Source: Candidatus Rokuibacteriota bacterium (GTDB lineage: Bacteria; Methylomirabilota; Methylomirabilia; Rokubacteriales; CSP1-6). From it: 45,791 bases of DNA. The notes beneath the pieces were generated by a model. It saw nothing but the letters and a program-made list of their open reading frames with translations, made no database searches and was not told the origin of the DNA. Positions 28,544 to 35,989 of this stretch are shown here, piece after piece; positions within the stretch are counted from its first letter, which is position 1; each line of letters opens with the position of its first letter. The position numbers and the translations under genes are program-made. Location of the stretch: contig QHSC01000085.1 of the NCBI GenBank assembly GCA_003220345.1, forward strand, positions 1 through 45,791, written 5' to 3'.

Positions 28544-29440
28544 ATGCCCATGGCGGCGCGCTCACTCGTTTCAGGTACGATTTCTTTCGGGCTGGTGGCG
28601 ATCCCCATCAGGCTCTATCCGGCCGTGGTCTCGGAGCGGGTGTCCTTCCATCTGCTCCATGCCAAGTGCGGCAGCCGGATCAAGTACCAGACGTACTGTC
28701 CGGTATGTGACCAGGTGGTCGACCGGGAGGATCTCGTGAAGGGATACGAGTTCGGCAAGGAGCAATACATTCGCGTCACCGAAGACGAGCTGGAGGCCCT
28801 GGAGGGCGAGGCTTCGAAGGACATCGACATCGCGGAGTTCGTGCCCCTCGCCTCCGTGGACCCCATCTTCCTGGACAAGGCCTATTTCCTGGGACCGGAC
28901 AAGGGCGGGGCCAAGCCTTACCAGCTCCTGGCCCGCGCCCTGGAGAAGGCGGAGCAGGTCGGCGTCGCCCGTTTCATTATCCGCGGGAAGGAAAGCGTGG
29001 TCCTCATCCGCCCCTTCCAGCGCGGCCTGATTCTTCACACCATGTACTTCCACGACGAGATCCGCGATGTCGGCGAGATCGACAGGGGAGAGTCCCTGAA
29101 GATCAAGGAGAGCGAAGTTCAGCTCGCTCTTCGGCTCATCGCGGAGCTGGCGAATAAGAACTTCGATCCGGAAAAATACGATGACGAGTACCGCCAGCGC
29201 GTCCTCGCGCTCGTGAAGGAGAAGGCCCAGGGCAAGAAGGTCACCATCGCTCCGCCGCGGGCCCCGCGTGGGAAGGTGATCGATCTGATGGACGCCCTCA
29301 AGAAGAGCCTGGAGAAGCGACGCGGGCCGGAACCAGCGGAGAAAGGTAGTGCGGGCCGCAAAGCGCTCGCCAAAGGGTCCCGGCGCGTTGGAGAGGCAGC
29401 CCGCTCGCTCGAGAGGCGGGTGCGCGCGGGAAAGAGGTAA
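28544..29440 (+). CDS. ku: Ku DNA end-binding protein (NHEJ)
   Basis: Homodimeric ring that binds double-strand break ends and recruits LigD for non-homologous end joining. The 298-residue product matches bacterial Ku: start SGTISFGLVAIPIRLYPA (about 10-27), a zinc-hook-like pair (HAKCGSRIKYQTYCPVC), EDELEALE, FYFLGPDKGGAKPYQLLARAL-like core, and a lysine/arginine-rich C-terminal extension (from about 255) typical of DNA threading. A second ATG two codons in is possible. No ligD or other NHEJ gene lies in the window. It has its own sigma-54 promoter and a hairpin terminator, so it appears monocistronic. Confidence 0.97.
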   Translation: MPMAARSLVSGTISFGLVAIPIRLYPAVVSERVSFHLLHAKCGSRIKYQTYCPVCDQVVDREDLVKGYEFGKEQYIRVTEDELEALEGEASKDIDIAEFVPLASVDPIFLDKAYFLGPDKGGAKPYQLLARALEKAEQVGVARFIIRGKESVVLIRPFQRGLILHTMYFHDEIRDVGEIDRGESLKIKESEVQLALRLIAELANKNFDPEKYDDEYRQRVLALVKEKAQGKKVTIAPPRAPRGKVIDLMDALKKSLEKRRGPEPAEKGSAGRKALAKGSRRVGEAARSLERRVRAGKR

Positions 29441-29455
29441 GACGGAGCAGCAAGC

Positions 29456-29487
29456 TCCCAGCGTCGCCTGGCACGGCGACGCTGGGA
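29456..29487 (+). terminator. Hairpin terminator after ku
   Basis: A 13-bp perfect stem (TCCCAGCGTCGCC/GGCGACGCTGGGA) with a 6-nt loop TGGCAC, 15 nt after the Ku stop. No T-run follows. The gap 29441-29750 otherwise holds the enhancer half-site and the promoter of the next operon. Confidence 0.7.
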
Positions 29488-29571
29488 TCCATGTAACGAC
29501 AGAGCGAGCTCTCAGTGGCCCTTTGAATGCCCCCTCTGCTCAAGCGCCAGGATCGAAGAGAGATTCCCTTC

Positions 29572-29584
29572 TTACCGGGTGATT
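29572..29584 (+). promoter_or_regulatory. Enhancer half-site upstream of the ferritin-like operon
   Basis: TTACCGGGTGATT: left arm and half of the spacer match the regulon motif; the right arm is absent. It lies about 100 bp upstream of the sigma-54 element at 29675-29689. Confidence 0.55.
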
Positions 29585-29674
29585 CTTACCTCGTGGACGA
29601 CAGGAATCTTGACGACCGAGGGCCACGCGCCGTGTTTCCGACGTGTTATCCCATCCGCAGCGCCTCCCTTCCGT

Positions 29675-29689
29675 TGGCATGGTCCTGGC
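29675..29689 (+). promoter_or_regulatory. Probable sigma-54 promoter for the ferritin-like/GT4/debranching operon
   Basis: TGGCAT-GGTCC-TGGC then A: GG and GC are ten bases apart and the -24 box is good, but the -12 box has G for the second T, so it is weaker than the others. The predicted start is near 29701, 50 nt before the ATG at 29751. Confidence 0.5.
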
Positions 29690-29750
29690 AGCCTTATCCG
29701 TTCGGAAACGACGGCCGCCATCTGACCCTTGACACGAAGGAGACAGACGC

Positions 29751-30314
29751 ATGGACAAGTCATTTCTCACCGACATCAAGGAGCTCCGCCGGCGCGCGCG
29801 CAGCCATATCGAGCAGGGCGCCATCACCGCCGCCTATCGCGGCGACCGCGAGACCGTCCTCCGTCTTCTCAACGAGGCGCTCGCCACCGAGCTCGTGTGC
29901 GTGCTTCGCTACAAGCGCCACTACTACATGGCCTCGGGCATCCACGCCCAGGCCGTGGCCGCGGAATTCCTCGAGCACGCCAGCGAGGAGCAGACCCATG
30001 CTGACTTGATCGCCGAGCGCATCAACCAGCTCGGGGGCGAGCCGGACCTCAACCCCGAAGGCCTCCTCACGCGCAGCCACTCCGAATACGTCGAGGGCGA
30101 CGACCTCGTCGACATGATCAAGGAGGACCTGGTGGCCGAGCGGATCGCCATCGACTCCTACAGCGAGATGATCCGCTACATCGCCGACGACGATCCCACC
30201 ACCCGCCGGATGCTGGAAGGCATCCTGGCCACCGAGGAAGAGCACGCGGAGGACCTGCGGATTCTCATCGACGCGCTCGGCAAGGACGAGCGCTCCAGGG
30301 AAGAGAGGAGATAG
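29751..30314 (+). CDS. Ferritin-like/bacterioferritin-type protein
   Basis: A 187-residue four-helix-bundle protein of the bacterioferritin/Dps-like group, probably oxidising and storing iron. Carboxylate/histidine ligands of a di-iron site appear in the right order: Glu47 (NEALATE), Glu80-x2-His83 (EEQTH), Glu130 (DLVAER) and Glu164-His165 (TEEEH). It carries about 35 extra N-terminal residues and no obvious heme-ligand methionine in the usual place. AAGGAGA precedes the ATG. First of an operon with PRC-barrel, GT4 and debranching genes; iron sequestration limits Fenton damage under stress. Confidence 0.88.
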   Translation: MDKSFLTDIKELRRRARSHIEQGAITAAYRGDRETVLRLLNEALATELVCVLRYKRHYYMASGIHAQAVAAEFLEHASEEQTHADLIAERINQLGGEPDLNPEGLLTRSHSEYVEGDDLVDMIKEDLVAERIAIDSYSEMIRYIADDDPTTRRMLEGILATEEEHAEDLRILIDALGKDERSREERR

Positions 30315-30318
30315 CGCC

Positions 30319-30648
30319 ATGCTCCGCAGCATCAAGGAGATGCTCGACTACTCCATTCTCGCCACGGACGGCGAGATCGGTCACGTCACGGACATCCTGC
30401 TGAGCGACTCGGACCTCAAGGCTCGCTATCTCGTCATCGACACGGGAGGCTGGCTGTCCGGCCGACACGTGCTGCTGTCCACGGCCTGGCTCAGCTCGGT
30501 GGCTCCGGAGAAAAAGATGATCGTGGTCAACATCGAGAAGAAGCGGATCAAGGAGGCGCCTCCGTATGATCCGGATGCCGCGATCCCCCGCGAATACGAG
30601 GCGCGTCTGCACGACTATTACGGGTGGCCTTACTACTGGCAGCCGTGA
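30319..30648 (+). CDS. PRC-barrel domain protein
   Basis: A 109-residue protein made of one PRC-barrel: DYSILATDGEIGHVTDILL (10-28), DSDLKARYLVIDTGGWLSGRHVLL (30-53), followed by a Tyr/Pro-rich tail (DYYGWPYYWQP). PRC-barrels occur in photosynthetic reaction centres and RimM and, as single-domain proteins, in stress-induced genes of unknown function. It starts 4 nt after the ferritin-like gene, so they are co-translated. No transmembrane segment. Confidence 0.88.
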   Translation: MLRSIKEMLDYSILATDGEIGHVTDILLSDSDLKARYLVIDTGGWLSGRHVLLSTAWLSSVAPEKKMIVVNIEKKRIKEAPPYDPDAAIPREYEARLHDYYGWPYYWQP

Positions 30649-30670
30649 GCCAGCGGAGGGACGGTGACGC

Positions 30671-30931
30671 ATGGGACTGTGGGGAATCAAGTACTCGGAT
30701 ATCGACGAGAAGTGGTGGGTGGACGTGGTGCTGCAGGAAGACCCACCGGCCATCCGGCGCGAAAAGATAGGGGAGCAGGTCGTCACCGATGGGTTCGAGG
30801 GCGTGACGGGGCCTGTCCTGGCGCGAAAGGCGAGCATCCCGCCCACCGCGCTGAGCGACTGGCCCAGCGAGACGGCGGTGATTCTCACCCGAGCGGAGCT
30901 GGGCCCGGACTCCTCGACGTCTTCTTCGTGA
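30671..30931 (+). CDS. Hypothetical protein, 86 aa
   Basis: No family recognised. The 86-residue product is acidic and soluble, with an aromatic N-terminal half (GLWGIKYSDIDEKWWVDVVL) and a Ser/Thr-rich end. A GGAGG lies 11 nt before the ATG, slightly far. It fills the gap between the PRC-barrel gene (22 nt) and the GT4 gene (47 nt) on the same strand, which supports a real gene. Conservation in related genomes would settle it. Confidence 0.5.
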   Translation: MGLWGIKYSDIDEKWWVDVVLQEDPPAIRREKIGEQVVTDGFEGVTGPVLARKASIPPTALSDWPSETAVILTRAELGPDSSTSSS

Positions 30932-30978
30932 GAGGACTTTCTCCACAGCGTCTGTTCACAGGCATCTGAGGGAGGTTC

Positions 30979-32037
30979 GTGATTCGCCCGCTCCGCATCG
31001 CGCAGGTCTCGCCACTCTACGAGCGTGTGCCCCCGGCGCTCTACGGAGGCACCGAGCGCATCGTCTCCTATCTCACCGAGGAGCTCGTCCGGCGCGGACA
31101 TCAGGTCACCCTCTTTGCCAGCGGGGATTCGAGCACGCGGGCCACGCTGGTGGCGCCCGCGCCTCGCGCCCTGCGCCTCGACTCCACCGTCAACGACGAG
31201 CTCGCCTCTCACATCATGGAAATGGCCCAGGTCTTCGAGCGCTCGCGGGACTTTGACGTCATCCACACCCATGTCGGCTACCTCGCCTTTCCCTTCGCTC
31301 GGTTCACGCGAGGCGCCAGCCTGCACACCCTTCATGGCCGCCTCGATCTGCCCAGCATCTACCCGGTGTTCCGCCACTTTCGCGACGAGCCGCTCGTATC
31401 GATCAGCCATGCCCAGCGCCTGCCCCTGAAGGGGTTGGGCGTCACCTGGGCGGCGACCGTCCATCATGGCCTGCCCCTGGCCGACTATCCTTTCTCGCCG
31501 CGCGGCGGAGAATACCTGGCCTTCCTCGGTCGCATCTCGCCGGAGAAGCGTCCCGACCTGGCCATCGCTCTCGCCAAGCGCGTGGGTCTGCCCCTCAAGA
31601 TCGCCGCCAAGGTCGACCCCGTCGATCGCGCCTACTTCGAGCGCGAGATCCAGCCGCTTCTCGGCCATCCCCTGATCGAGTTCGTGGGAGAAATCGGGGA
31701 GGAGGCGAAGGCGAGCTTTCTCGGCGCGGCCCTCGCCCTCGTGTTTCCCATCGACTGGCCCGAGCCGTTCGGCCTCGTGATGATCGAAGCCCTCGCCTGC
31801 GGCACGCCCGTGATCGCGCGGCGCTGCGGGTCGGTGCCCGAGATCATCGTGTCCGGGCGTACGGGCTTCATCGCGGATACCCTGGAGGGCATGGAGCTGA
31901 GCGTGAGACGGCTCGATCGGATCGACCGCGCCAAGTGCCGCCGCGAGGTGGAGGCGCGCTTCACGGTGGAGCGCATGGTCGACGGTTACGAGACGATCTA
32001 TCGTGGCCTCGCCGCCCAGGCGGCGGCAAGCGCATGA
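30979..32037 (+). CDS. GT4 family glycosyltransferase
   Basis: A 352-residue retaining GT-B enzyme: N-terminal acceptor domain starting RIAQVSPLYERVPPALYGGTER (6-27), the linker region FLGRISPEKRPDLAI (about 181-195), and a C-terminal nucleotide-sugar domain with an intact EX7E motif in WPEPFGLVMIEALACGTPVI (about 259-278). Acceptor and donor are not predictable. The GTG at 30979 has GGGAGG close upstream. The stop overlaps the ATG of the debranching enzyme (ATGA), a pairing that suggests action on the same glucan or a related polysaccharide. Confidence 0.9.
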   Translation: MIRPLRIAQVSPLYERVPPALYGGTERIVSYLTEELVRRGHQVTLFASGDSSTRATLVAPAPRALRLDSTVNDELASHIMEMAQVFERSRDFDVIHTHVGYLAFPFARFTRGASLHTLHGRLDLPSIYPVFRHFRDEPLVSISHAQRLPLKGLGVTWAATVHHGLPLADYPFSPRGGEYLAFLGRISPEKRPDLAIALAKRVGLPLKIAAKVDPVDRAYFEREIQPLLGHPLIEFVGEIGEEAKASFLGAALALVFPIDWPEPFGLVMIEALACGTPVIARRCGSVPEIIVSGRTGFIADTLEGMELSVRRLDRIDRAKCRREVEARFTVERMVDGYETIYRGLAAQAAASA

Positions 32038-34223
32038 GCGAGCCCGAGCCCGGAGACCTCATCGCCGTCGGCGATCATTACTATATCCTCGCGTCCACCT
32101 TCGCGGCCGACCTGCCCAAGCTCGTCCTCAAGCACGACGAGGCCTTTTTCGTGGCGGACCGGCGTGGGGATTTCCCCGACGTGCCCGAGAGCGAGTTCGG
32201 CTTCTATGTCGGGGGCACCCGCTTCCTCGATCGCTTCGAGCTGCGCGTCCACGGCCAGCGGCCGCTCGTCTTGAACGCCGCCGTGTCCGACGACAATCTC
32301 CAGGTCGCGGTCGACCTTACCAACGCCGACATGCGCGAGGGCGAGACGGTCCTTCTGGCGGGGCGGACCCTGCGCCTCGCGCGCCGTCTCACCCTGTACG
32401 AAGGCCAGCTCTGCCAGGTCTTGAGCCTGGAGAGCTTCGCGGTGGAGGCCGTGCACGTGGACCTCGTCTGGCAGTTCGAGGCCGATTTTGCCGACGTCTT
32501 CGAGGTTCGCGGCCTGCGGCGCGAGCGGCGCGGCGATCGGCTGACGCCCGTCTGTGGACCCGGCATGGTCCGGCTCGCCTATCGCGGGCTCGACAAGACG
32601 GTGCGGACGACGTGGCTGCACTTCGATCCGCCGCCTCGCCGGCTGACGCCGGACTCCGCCCGCTATCAGCTCACCGTCGCCCCGGGCGGACGCCAGGACC
32701 TCGTGGTCACCGTGAGCACGGCGGAGTCGCCGGACGAGATCGAGGCGCCCCCCGTCGGGTCATTGAGCCTCGTCGAGATCGTGCGCCGGCGCCGCGACGA
32801 GAATGAAGCGCATCAGCACCTCATGGCCCGCATCGCGACGTCCCACGAGCCGTTCACGGGCTGGCTCCGCCGCTCCCGGGGCGACCTCCACATGCTGCTG
32901 ACGGAAACGCCGGACGGCCCCTTGCCCTATGCCGGCATTCCGTGGTTCGTCGCCCCTTTCGGTCGTGACAGCCTGATCAGCGCGCTCCAGGTGCTGCCCT
33001 TCGAGCCGGCCATCGCGCGCGGGACGCTTCGCTTCCTCGCGCGCTACCAGGGGACCCGCGACGACCCCTTCACCGAGGAGGAGCCGGGGCGCATCCTGCA
33101 CGAGTATCGCCGTGGCGAGATGGCCGCCTGTCGCGAGATCCCATTCATTCCCTACTACGGATCCGTGGACGCAACGCCTCTCTTCGTGATGCTGCTGGCC
33201 GAGTATCTGCGGTGGACGGGCGACCACGCCCTGGCTCGCGAGCTCCTGCCCTCCCTCGAGCGCGCACTGGCCTGGATCGTCGGACCGGAGGAGCGTGGAG
33301 ACTATCTGACCTACGGGCGGCGCTCGCCCATAGGTCTGGGGAATCAGGGATGGAAAGATTCCCACGACGCGATCATGCATGCCTCCGGCGAGCCCGCGGG
33401 GCCGCCCATCGCGGTGGTCGAGGCCCAGGGATACAAGTACGCCGCGCTCCTCGGCGGCGCCGAGCTGCTCGAAGCCCTCGGCCGGCCGGAGGCGGGGCCC
33501 CCGCTGCGAGAAAAGGCGCGGCACCTGCGCGCGCGCTTCGACGCCGATTTCTGGCTGGACCGCGAGGCCTTCTACGCCCTGGCCCTGGACGGCGAGGGAG
33601 CGCCGTGTCGCGTCATCGCGTCCAACCCCGCGCACTGTCTCTGGACGGGTATCGCGGCCGGAAGTCGCGCGCGAGCCGTGGGTGGCCGGCTCATGGCCGA
33701 GGACATGTTTTCGGGCTGGGGCCTGCGTACGCTCTCGGCCGGAGAGCGGCTCTACAACCCCATGAGCTATCACAATGGCTCCGTGTGGCCACACGACACC
33801 GCCATAGCGGCGGCGGGCCTCCGGCGCTCTGGCCAGACCGAAGCATTCCTGAAGCTCGCCACCGCGCTCTTCGAGGCGGCCATCGAGTGGGAGGGCGAGC
33901 GGATGCCCGAGCTCTTCTGTGGCTTCTCGCGGGTACTGGGCTTCGGGCCCACGCGCTATCCGGTGGCGTGCTCGCCCCAGGCGTGGGCCGCCGGAGTGCC
34001 CTTTCACCTTCTGAGCGAGATGCTAGGTCTGTCCGCCGCCGCCCACGACAATCGCCTCAGCCTCATCAATCCGGTTCTGCCGCCGTGGCTCGACTGGGTC
34101 GAAGTCCGCGACCTTCGTCTTCGCGACTCGAGTCTCGATTTTGCGGTCTCGCGCGGCAGCCAGACGGCGGCCGTGGAGCTGCTCGCGCGACGGGGCGACG
34201 CCGAGCTCGTCGTGAGGCGGTAA
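32034..34223 (+). CDS. Amylo-alpha-1,6-glucosidase-type glycogen debranching enzyme
   Basis: A 729-residue protein with an N-terminal glycogen-debranching beta domain (PF14742-like; VADRRGDFPDVPESEFGFYVGGTRFLDRFELRV, about 43-75) and a C-terminal (alpha/alpha)6 catalytic domain (from about 285; IPWFVAPFGRDSLISAL, NQGWKDSHDAI, YNPMSYHNGSVWPHDTAIAAAG). It probably removes alpha-1,6-linked glucose or debranches glucans. It differs from GlgX in the first operon, so the locus encodes two debranching routes. The ATG at 32034 overlaps the GT4 stop. Last gene of the operon. Confidence 0.9.
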   Translation: MSEPEPGDLIAVGDHYYILASTFAADLPKLVLKHDEAFFVADRRGDFPDVPESEFGFYVGGTRFLDRFELRVHGQRPLVLNAAVSDDNLQVAVDLTNADMREGETVLLAGRTLRLARRLTLYEGQLCQVLSLESFAVEAVHVDLVWQFEADFADVFEVRGLRRERRGDRLTPVCGPGMVRLAYRGLDKTVRTTWLHFDPPPRRLTPDSARYQLTVAPGGRQDLVVTVSTAESPDEIEAPPVGSLSLVEIVRRRRDENEAHQHLMARIATSHEPFTGWLRRSRGDLHMLLTETPDGPLPYAGIPWFVAPFGRDSLISALQVLPFEPAIARGTLRFLARYQGTRDDPFTEEEPGRILHEYRRGEMAACREIPFIPYYGSVDATPLFVMLLAEYLRWTGDHALARELLPSLERALAWIVGPEERGDYLTYGRRSPIGLGNQGWKDSHDAIMHASGEPAGPPIAVVEAQGYKYAALLGGAELLEALGRPEAGPPLREKARHLRARFDADFWLDREAFYALALDGEGAPCRVIASNPAHCLWTGIAAGSRARAVGGRLMAEDMFSGWGLRTLSAGERLYNPMSYHNGSVWPHDTAIAAAGLRRSGQTEAFLKLATALFEAAIEWEGERMPELFCGFSRVLGFGPTRYPVACSPQAWAAGVPFHLLSEMLGLSAAAHDNRLSLINPVLPPWLDWVEVRDLRLRDSSLDFAVSRGSQTAAVELLARRGDAELVVRR

Positions 34224-34253
34224 GGCCGCGGCGGTCAAGCGGGCGGGTAATCT

Positions 34254-34266
34254 TTACCCGGTCAGA
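34254..34266 (+). promoter_or_regulatory. Enhancer half-site upstream of the nucleotidyltransferase gene
   Basis: TTACCCGGTCAGA: twelve of thirteen bases as in the 522 site (TTACCGGGTCAGA). The right arm is degenerate. It lies about 75 bp upstream of the sigma-54 element at 34334-34348. Confidence 0.6.
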
Positions 34267-34333
34267 TCTACTGGGCCATGGGTCCAGAGCGGTCCCGCCG
34301 GGACAAATGGCCCAAAAGTGAAGTGATATCGTC

Positions 34334-34348
34334 TGGCACGCGCTTTGC
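34334..34348 (+). promoter_or_regulatory. Sigma-54 promoter, consensus match; near-leaderless
   Basis: TGGCAC-GCGCT-TTGC, exact at all conserved bases. The predicted start is near 34360, only about 2 nt before the ATG at 34362, so the transcript would be essentially leaderless unless translation starts later. Confidence 0.8.
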
Positions 34349-34361
34349 GGCCTTCCGCCGT

Positions 34362-35210
34362 ATGACGACAAACTCGCCGGATGCTCGAACGCGCCCTGAT
34401 CGCCATCGTGAAGCGCTTGAACTCTTGAACGGCCAGGAGCGCCCATTCCTGTTGGGCGGGGGGTACGCGCTCAGACACTATACGGGTGGCGTGCGCGGCA
34501 CCAAGGATCTCGACGTGTTTGTCCGCCGGCAGGACGCCCTCGCGCTGCTCGATGGATTGGCTCGGGCGGGGCTCGAGACCGATCTGACCTTTTCCCACTG
34601 GCTCGGCAAGGTGCACATGGCGAGCGACGACCACATCGACGTGATCTTCGGCTCCGGCAACGGCCTGGCCGAGGTGGATGACGAGTGGTTCGCCCACAGC
34701 GTGCCCGCGACCGTGCTGGGTGTTCCCGTGAATCTGTGCCCGCGCGAAGAGATGATCTGGTCCAAGGCCTTCGTGATGGAGCGCGAGCGATACGACGGCG
34801 CTGATATTTCGCACCTCATCCGCGCCTGCCAGGGGCGGCTCAACTGGCGCCGGTTGCTCGCCCGCTTCGGACCGCACTGGCGTGTGCTCTTGAGCCACCT
34901 CACGCTGTTCGGCTTCATCTACCCGGGCGAGCGCGCGTGCATCCCGCCCGAGGTGATGGTCGGCCTCTGCCGTCTGCTCGAGTGGGAATCGGCCGAGCCC
35001 TCGGCCGGGGATCGGCTCTGTCAGGGCACGCTTCTGTCCCGCGAGCAATATCTCACGGACGTGTCCCGCTGGGGCTATGCCGATGGACGCCTCGAGCCCC
35101 ACGGGCAGATGACGCCTGACGAGGTGGCCCAGTGGACGGCCGCCATCGATTCGGAAAAGAAGGCAGCCGAGAAGGTGGACGTGGGCAACGTCAACGTGGA
35201 GCGGGCCTGA
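34362..35210 (+). CDS. Nucleotidyltransferase-fold protein
   Basis: A 282-residue protein with the signature of minimal nucleotidyltransferases in LLGGGYALRHY (about 30-40) and TKDLDVFV (about 47-54, providing DxD). A second acidic residue lies in HIDVIFG. It resembles AbiEii/MNT-like proteins and may transfer NMP to an unknown substrate. I took ATG at 34362; longer frames would start upstream of the sigma-54 promoter. No Shine-Dalgarno is seen. The stop overlaps the next gene's ATG by one base (TGATG), linking it with a metallophosphoesterase. It is not part of a recognisable toxin-antitoxin pair. Confidence 0.7.
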   Translation: MTTNSPDARTRPDRHREALELLNGQERPFLLGGGYALRHYTGGVRGTKDLDVFVRRQDALALLDGLARAGLETDLTFSHWLGKVHMASDDHIDVIFGSGNGLAEVDDEWFAHSVPATVLGVPVNLCPREEMIWSKAFVMERERYDGADISHLIRACQGRLNWRRLLARFGPHWRVLLSHLTLFGFIYPGERACIPPEVMVGLCRLLEWESAEPSAGDRLCQGTLLSREQYLTDVSRWGYADGRLEPHGQMTPDEVAQWTAAIDSEKKAAEKVDVGNVNVERA

Positions 35211-35989
35211 TGCGCCTGGCCGCGATCGGGGACCTGCACTGCAAGAAAGCGTCGCAGGGAGCCTTCCAGTCGCTCTTCGCCGCGGCCAGTGCCGCCGCCG
35301 ATGTGCTCGTTCTCTGTGGCGATCTGACCGACTATGGACTCGCCGAGGAAGCGCGCATCCTCGTCAAGGAGCTGGCGGCGGTCAAGAGCATGCCGGTCGT
35401 TGCCGTCCTCGGCAACCACGACTACGAATCGAACGAGACCGACCAGGTCAAGAGTCTGCTCGTTGACGCCGGCGTCCACCTGCTGGACGGCGAAGCCTGC
35501 GAAATCGACGGCGTGGGCTTCGCCGGCGCCAAGGGGCTGGGCGGAGGCTTCGGGGAGCGTGCGCTCCAGCCCTGGGGCGAGGAAGTCATCAAACGATTCG
35601 TGCGGGAGACCATCGACGAGGCCCTCAAGCTCGAGTCGGCGCTCGCGAAGCTGCGAACGCCCCAGCGCATCGCCATCCTGCACTACTCGCCGATCCAGGA
35701 GACGGTGGAGGGTGAGCCACGCGAGATCTATCCGTTTCTCGGCTCGAGTCGGCTCGAGGAGCCGCTCTCCCGCTATGCCGTGACCGCCGTCTTCCATGGG
35801 CACGCCCACCACGGGCGGCCCGAGGGCCGGCTGCGCGGCGGGGTGCCCGTCTACAACGTGTGCCTGCCCCTGCTCCAGCGAGAGGCGCCCGATCGTCCTC
35901 CGTTCCTGCTCATCGACCTGGAGCATCTATCCGTCAACGACACGGGCTCCCCGGATCCCTCGGTCGCTTCCCTCCACGCCACGAAGTGA
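35210..35989 (+). CDS. Calcineurin-like metallophosphoesterase
   Basis: A 259-residue protein with all calcineurin-like metal motifs: GDLHCKK (7-13), CGDLTDYG (about 36-43), LGNHDYE (68-74), a His in ILHYSP (about 163-168) and GHAHHG (about 198-203). It should hydrolyse phosphomono- or diesters with two metal ions. No signal peptide, so cytoplasmic. It is coupled to the nucleotidyltransferase gene: one may add and the other remove a nucleotide or phosphate, but this is inference. Its 3' end overlaps the convergent phosphodiesterase gene by 63 bp. Confidence 0.9.
   Translation: MRLAAIGDLHCKKASQGAFQSLFAAASAAADVLVLCGDLTDYGLAEEARILVKELAAVKSMPVVAVLGNHDYESNETDQVKSLLVDAGVHLLDGEACEIDGVGFAGAKGLGGGFGERALQPWGEEVIKRFVRETIDEALKLESALAKLRTPQRIAILHYSPIQETVEGEPREIYPFLGSSRLEEPLSRYAVTAVFHGHAHHGRPEGRLRGGVPVYNVCLPLLQREAPDRPPFLLIDLEHLSVNDTGSPDPSVASLHATK

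Noticed and set aside
29516..29530. TGGCCC-TTTGA-ATGC, another possible sigma-54 element before the ferritin-like gene
   Set aside because: It has a mismatch in the -24 box, lies over 200 nt from the ATG, and the enhancer half-site at 29572 is downstream of it. The element at 29675 fits better.
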